Origin: Schistocerca nitens
Taxonomy: Eukaryota > Arthropoda > Insecta > Orthoptera > Acrididae
DNA: 64,000 bases
Direction of reading: 5' to 3'
Assembly: GCF_023898315.1 (NCBI RefSeq)
Contig: NC_064621.1
Location: forward strand, 533,407,383-533,471,382
The position numbers and the translations under genes were made by a program. Below the pieces are notes generated by a model. It made no database searches. It saw only the letters and a program-made list of their open reading frames with translations, and had not been told where the DNA came from. Shown here piece by piece: positions 53,290 through 64,000 of this stretch; position 1 is the stretch's first letter; each line of letters begins with the position of its first letter.

Positions 53290-54300
53290 ATCATTTTCAC
53301 ACAGAAACTTCATTGCTGAAAAGAAACACACTATGACACTCTGAACTATGCACTTTGCATTATTTTTTGACATAGTCGCGATTGACCTTGAAACATTTGG
53401 CTTAGCAGTCAGTTTGAAGAAACCACTCGCTGGTAAAAGTTGGTGCCCTGTAGTGCAAGGAAGTGTCACACAGTCTGCTCCACTTCAGCACTGAGAGTGT
53501 GGTTTTCAAAGCAGGAAACAGGTGGAAGTACGATGGTGTAAGATCAGTGCTGCAAGCTGGGTGAGCCAATTTAACAGACAGACGTGTGAATAGGATAGTT
53601 TTTAGCGAAAGATTACGCATATCAGAGAAACTTAAAGTAGTAAAGGAGTTTTGCTATTTAGGGAGTAAAATAACTGATGATGGTCGAAGTAGAGAGGATA
53701 TAAAATGTAGACTGGCAATGGCAAGGAAATCGTTTCTGAAGAAGAGAAATTTGTTAACATCGACTATAGATTTAAGTGTCAGGAAGTCGTTTCTGAAAGT
53801 ATTTGTATGGAGTGTAGCCATGTATGGAAGTGAAACATGGACGATAACCAGTTTGGACAAGAAGAGAATAGAAGCTTTCGAAATGTGGTGCTACAGAAGA
53901 ATACTGAAGATAAGGTGGGTAGATCACGTAACTAATGAGGAGGTATTTAATAGAATTGGGGAGAAGAGGAGTTTGTGGCACAACTTGACGAGAAGAAGGG
54001 ATCGGTTGGTAGAACATGTTTTGAGGCATCAAGGGATCACAAATTTAGCATTGGAGGGCAGCGTGGAGGGTAAAAATCGTAGAGGGAGACCAAGAGATCA
54101 ATACACTAAGCAGATTCAGAAGGATGTAGGTTGCAGTAGGTACTGGGAGATGAAGAAGCTTGCACAGGATAGAGTAGCATGGAGAGCTGCATCAAACCAG
54201 TCTCAGGACTGAAGACCACAACAACAACAACGCATATCAGCAATCCAAACTTCGTATGTTGCACAATGGTTTCAGATGTCCAGCATCACATGAACTGTAC
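53290..54300 (-). mobile_element. mariner remnant C, split by an RTE fragment
   Basis: The minus strand at about 53600-53300 reads RLSVKLAHPACSTDLTPSYF, then HLFPALKTTLSVLKW and NRDYVKK. This is the mariner third-Asp region in which the catalytic SD has become SY, followed by the C-terminus. The piece is cut at 53625 by the RTE fragment and continues for an uncertain distance beyond 54240. Dead copy. Confidence 0.6.
53626..54230 (+). mobile_element. RTE LINE 3' fragment with 11-bp target duplication
   Basis: 605 bp covering the last fifth of the RTE protein (LKVVKEFCYLGSKITDDGRS to WRAASNQSQD, all open) and the CAA tail. ACGCATATCAG flanks it at 53615-53625 and 54230-54240 (the first A is shared with the tail). 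It is a textbook 5'-truncated LINE insertion and is very similar to the 45144 copy. Confidence 0.93.
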
Positions 54301-55414
54301 CGAACACTTGAAAATCTGGAATTAAATTTTGAATCATACTTGAAAGACTGTATTGTGAAGCAACATAAAAAACTTTATGTGCTTTAGAAAAAATCAGCAT
54401 GCAACCATGACAGATTAACTGCAAAATTCTTTCTGTAGTAAACCCAGCAACTTTTCTAAGAAATTTGATTTTAAATAATATTTAAAAAGACACTCAACCA
54501 GAGAAACATTTATGTTTTCAGATGTAACACTACATTTGTCACCAAAAAATTTGATTGGGGGAAAAAAAAGAAGAAGAAGAAGAAGAAACAATCAGTGTTT
54601 GCAATGAACTGATTCTGTCTCACTACAATACTGTTTTAACAAGAGTTGAGGTGTAACATCAAATAATCTAGTGCTGAGACATGTAAGATACTTGCAGTAG
54701 AGCAAGAATTATGCATATTAAAAATCAGCTGTAAAATAACAATTTTGTTTCCTTCCTAAAAGAGATTTATAGTACAAGCTAATGAAGCATTTCCCAACTA
54801 CAAGATTAAACATACCAGTATCAGGAAGAATTCTAATTCTTTTAAATTTAGGTATCTAATTGTTAAAGAAAATCCGATACTAATTTACCCAAAAATTGAG
54901 GACACCTTTTTATCTTTCTATAAGTGAGATGTATGCAAGGCACTAGCTCAAATTTTCCCAACATATCCAGTGTTCAATGTCACTGAATTACGTAATTTAA
55001 TCCGTGTGAGCTTTTAACAGAGCATCAACAACATTTGCTAGTGTCAGAAGAACTTTTCATCAAAATGTTGCAGTACTCTCCCAGAAGTGCATTAGTTGGC
55101 CATTTACATAAAAAAATATGTAACCAAAACAACTGTACAGAGAAATGGTGGGAAAAAGTAAAGAGCTAGTTTTGAAGAACTTCAAAAATGCAAATTTACA
55201 CAAACTGTCAAAAATAAAAACATGGTTTTATGAAAGATGAGTAAGAAGGAAAGAAATACGACGAGAAAACTGGAGAAAGAGCAAAACAAAAGAGTTGAAC
55301 TCCATTCATGAGGGGAGTGAAGAAGAGTTACTGAGGAGCAGTCAACACATAATGATCTCTATGAAACAAGGTCTCCTATAAACTGTAACTTGTTTAGATA
55401 AAGAGTTTTCTACA
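54301..55414. other. Unassigned gap with (AGA)n tract
   Basis: No gene or element recognised. A short GAA/AGA repeat lies at about 54566-54590. Confidence 0.5.
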
Positions 55415-55424
55415 TTGCAGTTTT

Positions 55425-55626
55425 CAAAATGGTTCAAATGGCTCTGAGCACTATGGGACTTAACATCTGAGGTCATCAGTCCCCTAGAACTTAGAACTAC
55501 TTAAACATAACTAACCTAAGGACATCACACACATCCATGCCCAAGGCAGGATTCGAACCTGTTACCGTAGCAGTTGCCGCGGTTCTGGACTGAAGCACCT
55601 AGAACCACTCGGCCACCGCGGCCGGC
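55425..55626 (-). mobile_element. tRNA-derived SINE (family B), complete
   Basis: Flanked by TTGCAGTTTT at 55415-55424 and 55627-55636. On the minus strand it begins GCCGGCCGCGGTGGCCGAGTGG, shown here in two parts: a GCCGGCCGCGG leader, then the A box TGGCCGAGTGG. The B box is GGTTCGAATCC. The body contains GATGTCCTTAGGTTAG and ends AGAGCCATTTGAACC plus ATTTTG. Its head matches a Leu/Ser-type tRNA. Same family as 7709-7907. Confidence 0.92.
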
Positions 55627-55636
55627 TTGCAGTTTT

Positions 55637-57105
55637 GAGCAGACACAAAAGCTTTAGAGAATTTATTTCTAGTACAAGGTTTAAAAACTCAACAAGCCTT
55701 TTATATGCAAATCTACATGAGGCTGCACAAGTTATGTTCCAAATTATTCATCCTTTATTGTCACTTATCAAATTCCTCGCACAAAAAGTAACTGTCACGT
55801 CATGTGAAGGTTTATCAATTAAAATTCTTTCTTCTGACTGCAATTCTTTAATTGTATTATACAAAGAACACATATGAAATAAAGTATGAATAGTAAGTAT
55901 TATAAAACACATAATGCTTCACTGCTAGACAGTGAGAAGAAAAGAGCTCTCCTTAAGCCACACAGTGGACATGGTGAGTGCTTTTCTGTAAGCTACAGAA
56001 GATGGATACGTATGTTTTAAATGAATTATTTGCTTTGATCTGAACGTGTTGTTTCATTCGAAGGCTAACTGAAAGCAGGGGGACACTGCCAAGCCCTGAG
56101 AAGCTGAGGCATTCGTGCGAAGTATTACAGGTATTACCATTACAAACACATGGGTTTGTTGTCAAGCTGTAGGTATCTCGACAACTTGGGGATGCAGTAC
56201 ATACCCTGAGGAATTCTTGGCTGTTTTCACAAGAAAATTCAACATGTAAGCACCTAAGAAATCGGCAGTAATGGTGAGAAGTGCTGCAGTGTGACGGCAG
56301 TGTGAGAGCTCCCAGGTTCCATACCAGCTGACACTAGATGTGAAATTCTGGAACCCAGCATGAAGATGAGTAGCTGTGGTTAACCAGTGTCGATCATTCA
56401 TTGCGCGAGATTGAAAAATGCCACCAATGACAAAGATGATGCTACAGGAAATTCTTCACCCTGATGGGTAGTGGGGGGAAAATGAAGAAAACAGCTGAGC
56501 AGAGGCAGCAGCAACATTGGTCAGTGAGGGATAACCAATGACAACTCAGGGAGAGCAGTCAGCTGATCAATGAGTGGTCAGTTGAAGAGCAGACAGGAGA
56601 GAGAACTCTCAGTTGCAGCATCCAAACTTTAACTGAGATCTCTGCATTCATTCCAATATTTACTTTCACTCTGTGACATCCGCATTCCCCATTCCATGTT
56701 GGCTGGTCTTTCTTACGGTTCAATTCTTGAATCTTTAGGCATCCGACTGTGTTATCCTCATCAACTTTGTCCTCCAAATACAAAAGTGATCACCTCTGTG
56801 AGTGAATCACTGCAGAAGATAGCAATGTGTTGGTTGCCGGGTGGCTACTATTAGGGGGGATTAAGAATGGAGTACCACTTAAGAGTTGTGGGACACAGTA
56901 GATGAGGACTGCTGGCTGTCACCCATCAGCCACACAACACAAAATAAGCTTGACACATTGCACTGACATCAAATCAGTTGCTCATGCTTGCATGTAATAA
57001 TAATTTCATTCTGTGGTTATTCTCCATTCTACTTGTCCAATTACTGAGTCATGTCTATGCCCAGTCTTGCCTTGAGATATTTGTAATGTTGATTTTTGAA
57101 TACTG

Positions 57106-57151
<46 letters not shown>

Positions 57152-57467
57152 GCATAAATATTTTTATATGTTTAGCAATTCTGAATTAATTTATTACATT
57201 TTTGGCAACTTGGGGCAACTTCATTTCCTTATTAATTACCACGAATGAATTCACTACATTTTGGTGTCAAGCATGGGCTCATGTGCATTTAAATTCCTCA
57301 ATCAATTTAATTTAACACAGTAGTTCTTTAAAATGTCAGTTTCTAGGTACTTGTCACAATCAACATTGTCTGTGTTAGTCTTCGACTATCTGTAGAATGC
57401 CTGTTATACATGGCTTATAAATAGAATGCCCATTATACAAGGCTTATAAATCTAATGTGGAAGATAT
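55637..57467. other. Unassigned gap with (TAA)n microsatellite
   Basis: No supported exon or element. Open frames at 55953-56165, 56162-56401 and 56559-56783 lack domains. I looked for an upstream PIH1D1 exon here and did not find one. Confidence 0.5.
57106..57151. repeat. (TAA)n microsatellite
   Basis: About fifteen TAA/ATA units, directly visible. Confidence 0.95.
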
Positions 57468-57960
57468 CTACATCTACATCAATACTGCAAGTCACACGTA
57501 AGTGCCTGGCAGAGAGTTTATTGAACCACCTTCACAATAATTCTCTATAATTCCACTCTCAAACAGCGTGCGGAAAAAACGAACACCAATATTTTTCTGT
57601 GTGAGCTCTGATTTTCCTTATTTTGATGATTGTTTCTCCCTATGTAGGTCAGCATCGACAAAATATTTTCACATTCAGACGAGAAAATTGATGATTGAAA
57701 TTTTATGAGAAGATCACACAGCAATGAGAAATGCCTTTGTTTTAATTATGTCTGCCCCAAACCCTTTATCACGTTCATAACACTCTCTCCCCTATTTCTC
57801 AACAATACAAAATGTGCTGCCCTTCTTTGAACTTTCTCTATGTACTAATACGTGTCGATAATTTCACTGAATTTTGACATTTTAACTAACTTCCCATGAG
57901 CCTGTTTCATTGTACGGCACACGCCATTCCATTTTTCCTATTTGTGGGGTTATTTTTTCC
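57468..57960 (-). mobile_element. Jockey/CR1-group LINE 3' end
   Basis: Minus strand: the 3' tail is CTTGCAGTATTGATGTAGATGTAGAT at the left edge (the unit GATGTA repeats), preceded by AAACTCTCTGCCAGGCACTT. Upstream are remnants of RT C-terminus and UTR such as GAAAATCAGAGCTCACACAG. The tail matches the copies ending at 37727, 41646 and 43842. Truncated and non-coding. Confidence 0.6.
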
Positions 57961-58512
57961 TCTGCAACTATGTCACTGTAAGAAAATTTATACACATTGC
58001 ATATTTTCTTCTTATCTGCTGCCTAATGCACACTTTCTGTTCTTTTTCCCCCTAATGTTTTATTTTGATTAGTAAAATTTTAAAACTACCTACCCTCATT
58101 TTGAAGACGCTAAGCAGATTATTTACTATGCTCTATTTAACATTTTTGGCTCCTGTCTAGGTAAGCAAAGTACATCCATTACCCTTTCAACTTTTCCATT
58201 ATTTTTCGATTATAGCAAAATCTGCATCATATGTAAGGATAATATGCTCTGGCATAAGGAACTTATGTTCAGTTTCCTCAAAATATCCACTGTCACTCAA
58301 GTACAGCGATAGCCCCATTACTGTGAAATATTTATTTTGCCTATTTATCTTACAATACCGATCAACAACACTGAGCTGCTTCAAAGAAAGCACTTTCCAG
58401 ATACAAAAATAGTATTCCTTTCCACTGTTGAATTAACTTTTTTCCCCTTCATTTTTTTTCTAACCATGAATGTTCTCATCACACTGAACCAGGTGTGTGG
58501 TGAGACTGAAAT
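57961..58512. other. Unassigned gap
   Basis: AT-rich. A 64-codon minus frame at 58199-58393 has no recognisable motif. Confidence 0.5.
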
Positions 58513-58522
58513 ACATGTTGTT

Positions 58523-61500
58523 AGTTGTTGTTGTTGTTGTGGTCTTCAGTCCTGAGACTGGTTTGATGCAGCTCTCCATGCTACTTTATCCTGTGCAAGC
58601 TTCTTCATCTCCCAGTACCTACTGCAACCTACATCCTTCTGAATCTGCTTATTGTATTCATCTCTTGGTTTCCCTCTACGATTTTTACCCTCCACGCTGC
58701 CCTCCAATACTAAATTGGTGATCCCTTGATGCCTCAGAACATGTCCTACCAACCGATCCCTTCTTCTGGTCAAGTTGTGCCACAAACTGCTCTTCTCCCC
58801 AATCCTATTCAATACCTCGTCATTAGTTATATGATCTACCCATCTAATCTTCAGCATTCTTCTGTAGCACCACATTTCGAAAGCTTCTATTCTCTTCTTG
58901 TCCAGACTAGTTATCGTCCATGTTTCACTTCCATACATGGCTACACTCCATACAAATACTTTCAGAAACGACTTCCTGACACTTAAATCTATACTCGACG
59001 CTTTTCTTGCCATTGCCAGTCTGCATTTTATATTCTCTCTACTTCGACCATCATCAGTTATTTTGCTCCCCAAATAGCAAAACTCCTTTACTACTTAAAG
59101 TGTCTCATTTCCTAATCTAATTCCCTCAGTATCACCCGAGTTAATTCGACTACATTCCATTATCCTCATTTTGCTTTTGTTCATGTTCATCTTATATCCT
59201 CCTTTCAAGACACTATCCATTCCGCTCAACTGCTCTTCTAAGTCCTTTGCTGCCTCTGACAGAATTACAACGTCATCAGCGAACCTCAAAGTTTTTGTTT
59301 CTTCTCCATGGATTTTAATACCTACTTCGAATTTTTCTTTTGTTTCCTTTACTGCTTGCCCAATATAAAGACTGAATAACATCAGGGAGAGGCTACAAAC
59401 CTGTCTCACTCCCTTCCCAACCACTGCTTCCCTTTCATGTCCCTCGACTCTTATAACTGCCATCTGGTTTCTGTACAAATTGTAAATAGCCTTTCGCTCC
59501 CTATATTTGACCCCTGCCACCTTCAGAATTTGAAAGAGAGTATTCCAGTCAACATTGTCAAAAGCTTTCTCTAAGTCTACAAATGCTAGGAACGTAGGTT
59601 TGCCTTTCCTTAATCTAGCTTCTAAGATAAGTCTCGGGTCAGTATTGCCTCACGTGTTCCAACATTCCTACGGAATCCAAACTGATCTTCCCCGAGGTCG
59701 GCTTCTACCAGTTTTTCCATTCGTCTGTAAAGAATTCGCGTTAGTATTTTGCATCCGTGACTTATTAAACTGATTGTCCGGTAATTTTCACATCTTTCAG
59801 CACCTGCTTTCTTTGGGATTGGAATTATTATATTTTTCTTGAAGTCTGAGGGTATTTCGCCTGTCTCATACATCTTGCTCACCAGATGGTAGAGTTTTGT
59901 CAGGACTGGCTCTCCCAAGGCTGTCAGTAGTTCTAATGGAATGTTGTCTACTCCCGAGGCCTTGTTTCGACTCAGGTCTTTCAGTGCTCTGTCAAGCTCT
60001 TCATGCAGTATCGTATCTCCCATTTCATCTTCATCTACATCCTCTTCCATTTCCATAATATTGTCCTCAAGTACATCACCCTTGTATAGACCCTCTATAC
60101 ACTCCTTCCACTTTTCTGCTTTCCCTTCTTTGCTTAGAATTGGGTTTCCATCTGAGCTCTTGATATTCACGCAAGTGGTTCTCTTTTCTCCAAAGGTCTC
60201 TTTAATTTTCCTGTAGGCAGTATGTATCTTACCCCTAGTGAGATAAGCCTCTACATCCTTACAATTGTCCTCTAGCCATCGCTGCTCAGCCATTTTGCAC
60301 TTCCTGTCGATCTCATTTTTGAGACGTTTGTATTCCTTTTGCCTGCTTCATTTACTGCATTTTTATATTTTCTCCTTTCATCAATTAAATTCAATATTTC
60401 TTCTGTTACCCAAGGATTTCTACTAGTCCTCGTCTTTTTACCTACTTGATCCTCTGCTGCCTTCACTACTTCATCCCTCAAAGCTACCCATTCTTCTTCT
60501 ACTGTATTTCTTTCCCCCATTCCTGTCAAATGTTCCGTTATGCTCTCCCTGAAACTCTGTACAACCTCTGGTTTAGTCAGTTTATACAGGTCCCATCTCC
60601 TTAAATTCCCACCTTTTCGCAGTTTCTTCAGTTTTAATCTACAGGTCATAACCAATAGATTGTGGTCAGAGTCCACATCTGCCCCTGGAAATGTCTTACA
60701 ATTTAAAACCTGGTTCCTAGATCTCTGTCTTACCATTATATAATCTATCTGAAAACTGTCAGTATCTCCAGGCTTCTTCCGTGTATACAACCTTCTTGTA
60801 TGACTCTTGAACGAAGTGTTAGCTGTGATTAAGTTGTGCTCTGTGCAAAATTCCACCAGGCGGCTTCCTCTTTCACTTTTTAGCCCCAATCCATATTCAC
60901 CTACTATTTTTCCTTCTCTCCCTTTTCCTACTACCGAATTCCAGTCACCCATGACTATTAAATTTTCGTCTCCCTTCACTATCTGAATCATTTCTTTTAT
61001 TTCATCATACATTTCTTCAATTTCTTCGTCATCTGCAGAGCTAGTTGGCATATAGGCTTGTACTACTGTAGTAGGCGTGGGCTTCGTATCTATCTTGGCC
61101 ACAATGTGTTCACTATGCTGTTTGCAGTAGTTACCTGCACTCCCATTTTTTTTATTCATTATTAAACCAACTCCTGCATTGCCCCTTTTTGATTTTGTAT
61201 TTACAATCCTGTATTCGCCTGACCAAAAGTCTTGTTCCTCCTGCCACCGAACTTCACTAATTCCTACTATATCTAACTTTAACCTATCCATTTCCCTTTT
61301 AATATTTTCTAACCTACCTGCTCGATTAAGGGATCTGACATTCCATGCTCCGATCCATAGAACGCCAGTTTTCTTTCTCCTGATAACGTCGTCGTCCTGA
61401 GTAGTCCCTGCCCGGAGATCCGAATGGGGGACTATTTTACCTCCGGAATATTTTACCCAAGAGGACGCCATCATCATTTAATCATACAGTAAAGCTGCAT

Positions 61501-61803
61501 GTCCTCGGGAAAAATTACGGCTGTAGCTTCCCCTTGCTTTCAGCCATTCACAGTACCAGCACAGCAAGGCCATTTTGGCTAGTGTTACAAGGCCAGATCA
61601 GTCAATCGTCCAGGCTGATGCCCCTGCAACTACTGAAAAGGCTGCTGCCCCTCTTCAGGAACCACACGTTTGCCTGGCCTCTCTACAGATACCCCTCCAT
61701 TGTGGTTGCATCTACGGTACGGCTATCTGTATCGTTGAGGCACACAAGCCTCCCCACCAACGGCAAGGTCCATGGTTCTTGGGGCTTGGGGGGGGGGGGG
61801 GAG
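58523..61803 (-). mobile_element. Full-length RTE LINE with 10-bp target duplication
   Basis: Flanked by ACATGTTGTT at 58513-58522 and 61804-61813. On the minus strand the 5' end is a C run (61802-61788) and a ~320-bp 5' UTR rich in conserved words (GGGGAGGCTTGTGTGCCTCA). The coding region runs 61477 to 58546, with a (CAA)n tail at 58523-58540. It defines the whole unit, about 3.28 kb. Frame breaks show it is inactive. Confidence 0.92.
58546..61477 (-). pseudogene. RTE endonuclease-reverse transcriptase pseudogene
   Basis: Full-length but broken. Frame 1 (61477-60330) has the endonuclease from its start: WIGAWNVRSLNRAGRLENIK, GISEVRWQEEQDFWSGEYRI, IVMGDWNSVVGKG and DVDSDHNLLVM. A frameshift near 60330 leads to 60293-59640 (RT start, NKASGVDNIPLELLTALGEP). 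A second frameshift near 59640 leads to 59520-58546 (GVRQVCSLSLMLFSLYI, where the family has RQGCSLSPMLF, and LRFADDVVILSE). An AAA-to-TAA change gives a stop at about 59094. About 30 bp are missing at MARKASSIDL relative to the 45144 copy. The C-terminus is intact. These lesions rule out activity in cis. Confidence 0.88.
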
Positions 61804-61813
61804 ACATGTTGTT

Positions 61814-61974
61814 TATTTGAATATAAATTTGTACTCTACCCCATCTTGCAGAGACTCACATGTTGTGTGTGTTCAATTATTATTATTATTTCTTTCCTTT
61901 CTCAGACGTTATGTCTGGTTAAAAGTGGAAAGTGACGCGGACCTTGATCAAGCGTGACTTCCTTTGGACTGTAC
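61814..61974. other. Short unassigned stretch
   Basis: Contains an (ATT)n-like tract near 61878-61890; otherwise nothing recognised. Confidence 0.4.
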
Positions 61975-62310
61975 GGTATATGTTACATTGCATTTAGGAA
62001 CTTTCGGGTAATTGAACATGTATCAATAATTACAGATTTCTGTAGTTGTATATATACGTTTGGATGTAGCTGTATTGAGTTGATGTACTGGTGGATATTG
62101 TGTGGTATGACTCCTGTAGTTTATAGTATAATTGGTATAATGTCAACTTTATCCTGATGCCACATGTCCTTGACTTCCTCAGCCAGTTGGATGTATTTTT
62201 CAATTTTTTCTCCTGTTTTCTTCTGTATATTTGTTGTATTGGGTATGGATATTTCGATTAGTTGTGTTAATTTCTTCTTTTTATTGGTGAGTATTATTGT
62301 TGTTATTATT
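61975..62310 (-). pseudogene. LINE C-terminal domain relic (possibly restriction-like endonuclease type)
   Basis: Minus frame KKKLTQLIEISIPNTTNIQK, then GEKIEKYIQLAEEVKDMWHQ and DKVDIIPIIL, a TAA stop, TGVIPHNIHQYINSIQ and LQKSVIIDTCSIVRKFLN. The pattern of an IDIAVPNxxNI strand, KIxKYxxL helix and W-x-VxIIPI strand occurs at the C-terminus of certain non-LTR retrotransposon polyproteins, in or near a PD-D/EXK-like fold. No RT part is attached here. The stop shows decay. The family name is uncertain. Confidence 0.4.
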
Positions 62311-63429
62311 CATTTAGCTGCACATTAAAACGGGTTACATGTCAATATGCACATTTGACTTTTACTTATTTCAAATCATATTAGCTGTTCCCTATACATC
62401 TTACCATGCACACCTGGCTCCATCCCTTTTTTTAACTGACAATACATTATAGCCATCTGAACAGTTTGTCCAACTGAATTACATTAGCTTACACAATGCA
62501 TAACATCTAGTCTCCAATTCAATTGTTGCAACATCTTGTTACAATAGTTTTTGACAATACAATACTATTCTTGTACATATTTAACACCCCCCCTCCCCCC
62601 CCCCCCCCCTATGTGAGAATGTCAAGTACAATTTTTCTCAAAATGACAATTGTTTAACGACAAGATAATTGAAACTGGTTGCGACAGTTATCATTTATTG
62701 TGATTTGGACTGTATTGTAAGAAAAATGTAATACTCAAGAAAATTAACTTTAAATTAAAATTGAAATCATTATATATGCTTGATAGCTGTTTCTATTCCA
62801 TGTTTTTTTTTTTTTTTAATGTGTATAATTCGTGCTTGTGCGTGCTTGTGTCTGACTGTAATTAAATCTAAATTACTGTGAGTGAAAAAAGAATTCATAT
62901 TTTCCACTGTCAATGGGCATTATGAGTGGAAACTAACTCATTTGACACTACAGCAAGAGAATGCATTAATGATCCACTGGACAGGCAAACAATGAACCAT
63001 CTTCTATGAGTAACTCGAGGGAATGCTGCCTGATAAGATCGAAAACAACTGATGCCTTGACAGGTAATTCTTCCCATCATTTTAAGACATTTTCCAGTTT
63101 GTGTCTTGAATAGGTAGGGGTGTACTGGATGATAGGGGTGTACTCGTCGCAATATCGGAGTTTTTGACAAATTTATCCAGCTGCATTCTCATGAGTAATT
63201 AGAGCACACAACGCACTGGGCAAAGCTTAACTTTTCCTTGAGCAATATGTGGAACATTATAGTCTGTGCACTTCATAAGATACAAATTCCTAATCAATAA
63301 AGGCTAGGAAGTTTATATATCATGTATACAATTGATATATTGACAAACAGGTTTTTTAAACCATGAGTCTTTAAATTCAAGAAATAATATTACTTTACTT
63401 TTCCAAAGTCTACATCTTAATACAATCGT
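62311..63429. other. Unassigned gap with poly-C tract
   Basis: No supported gene. A C-rich run lies at 62587-62609. The minus frame at 62910-63170 has no known domain. Confidence 0.5.
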
Positions 63430-64000
63430 TACTGCTATCAGAGTCCGGGTCTGAACCACCTGATGGTAAATTTAGGATAGGTTCAATGTTTATATCTATC
63501 TTCAACGCCCTACGAAAGTTTTCCTTCTGAAACTTTTCAGCATACCGCACACAGTTTGCCCACGCTGAAGGGGGATGTTGTCTATTGCCTCATGCACTAG
63601 TGATTCTGAATGTTTTGTTTTTTTTTCCCCCGCATATCTTTTAACCAGTGCCCAAATTAATTCTACCGGATTAACCTGACAGTAATATGTGGGTAAATGT
63701 AAAACTTTATGACCACTTTAAAGTGCATAAAAGTCAAATTTGTACATTCTGTCGTGTGACTTGTGCTGAATTTCTGCAACTTGTTGATTTATACGAGACT
63801 GGCTTATAATGTGCAATATATTTTTATTTAAGCTGGGGCAATACCCGCATTTCTGCTGTTTGTACTTAGTGTTTTCTCTGGAACAGCTGAATGATGACTA
63901 TTATGGTAATTACCTGACCAACTTCGAAGCAAGGTATGACAATAATCATCCAGTGAACCACTTCTTGAAACTGACAGAGTTCATTTCCAAATGATAGTCA
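63430..64000 (-). mobile_element. IS630/Tc1-type transposase, C-terminal remnant (runs off window)
   Basis: The minus strand from the right edge reads, in shifting frames, PEKTLSTNSRNAGIA and SLVQINKLQKFST-like linker sequence. Then comes VLHLPTYYCQVNPVELIWAL near 63690-63630, the NPxE box with the last catalytic Glu. GEKKNKTFRITSA and, after a frameshift, SACANCVRYAEKFQKENFRR and PSGGSDPDSDSS follow, a typical acidic C-terminal tail. The second catalytic Asp would lie at or beyond the window edge. Confidence 0.6.

Noticed and set aside
55550-55626. A functional tRNA gene on the minus strand
   Set aside because: The A and B boxes belong to a SINE head that recurs at 7709-7907 with target duplications. 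The cloverleaf is not preserved at the 3' side.
56162-56783. Candidate upstream exon of the PIH1D1-like gene
   Set aside because: Frames here show none of the expected N-terminal PIH motifs and no suitable splice phase.
57106-57151. Regular repeats as a CRISPR-like array
   Set aside because: Simple TAA microsatellite with no spacers; the host is eukaryotic. No other spaced repeat array was seen in the window.

Overview
This window is animal nuclear DNA, almost certainly from an orthopteran insect, with Schistocerca-type locusts the best match. The tRNA-headed SINE at 55425-55626 (second copy at 7709-7907), the RTE LINE with a (CAA)n tail and the GIY-YIG Penelope-like elements are families I recognise from locust genomes. 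That recognition is from memory; no search was run. There are spliced genes, no operons, and most of the 64 kb is transposable-element sequence of very different ages, much of it nested.

One host gene is supported. It lies on the minus strand at 44218-51008 and has four exons with good splice sites, encoding the C-terminal two thirds of a PIH1D1-like protein (a PIH domain and CS-domain adaptor of the R2TP/HSP90 co-chaperone complex). The first exon or exons were not found. Its 6.0 kb intron contains a large RTE insertion and two mariner remnants.

Layout: 1-2330 decayed Ty3/gypsy gag-pol (minus). 2856-5565 complete but dead pogo/Tigger-type transposon with a TA duplication. 6048-6270 SINE. 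6715-16330 a stack in which a CR1/L2-like LINE (minus) is split by a hAT element (7250-8361, itself carrying a SINE), by a gypsy body (8539-13377) and by another LINE (13681-15055). 16383-21340 mostly unassigned, with Penelope-end, LINE and SINE scraps. 21350-24990 a third gypsy element (minus) split by an intact-looking Tc1-like transposon (22565-23986) whose catalytic spacing is DD32E. 25064-31907 Penelope-like elements with inverted ends. 31990-39425 LINE and Penelope fragments. 40081-43845 an inverted SINE pair and a LINE with another LINE inserted in it. 43923-51011 the PIH1D1-like gene. 51470-54300 an old RTE copy with two nested insertions, then a mariner remnant with a nested RTE fragment. 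55425-55626 SINE. 57468-57960 LINE 3' end. 58523-61803 a full-length, frame-broken RTE copy with a 10-bp target duplication. 61975-62310 a relic of a conserved LINE C-terminal domain. 63430-64000 the C-terminal part of an IS630/Tc1-type transposase.

I found no multi-gene pathway, defence system or other cooperating gene set. The most informative signals are the nested insertions with readable target duplications, the DD32E Tc1 element, the palindromic GTGGCCAC clusters in the pogo element, the Penelope inverted-end architecture with a hammerhead-like hairpin, and a 75-bp direct repeat bracketing the last three exons of the host gene.
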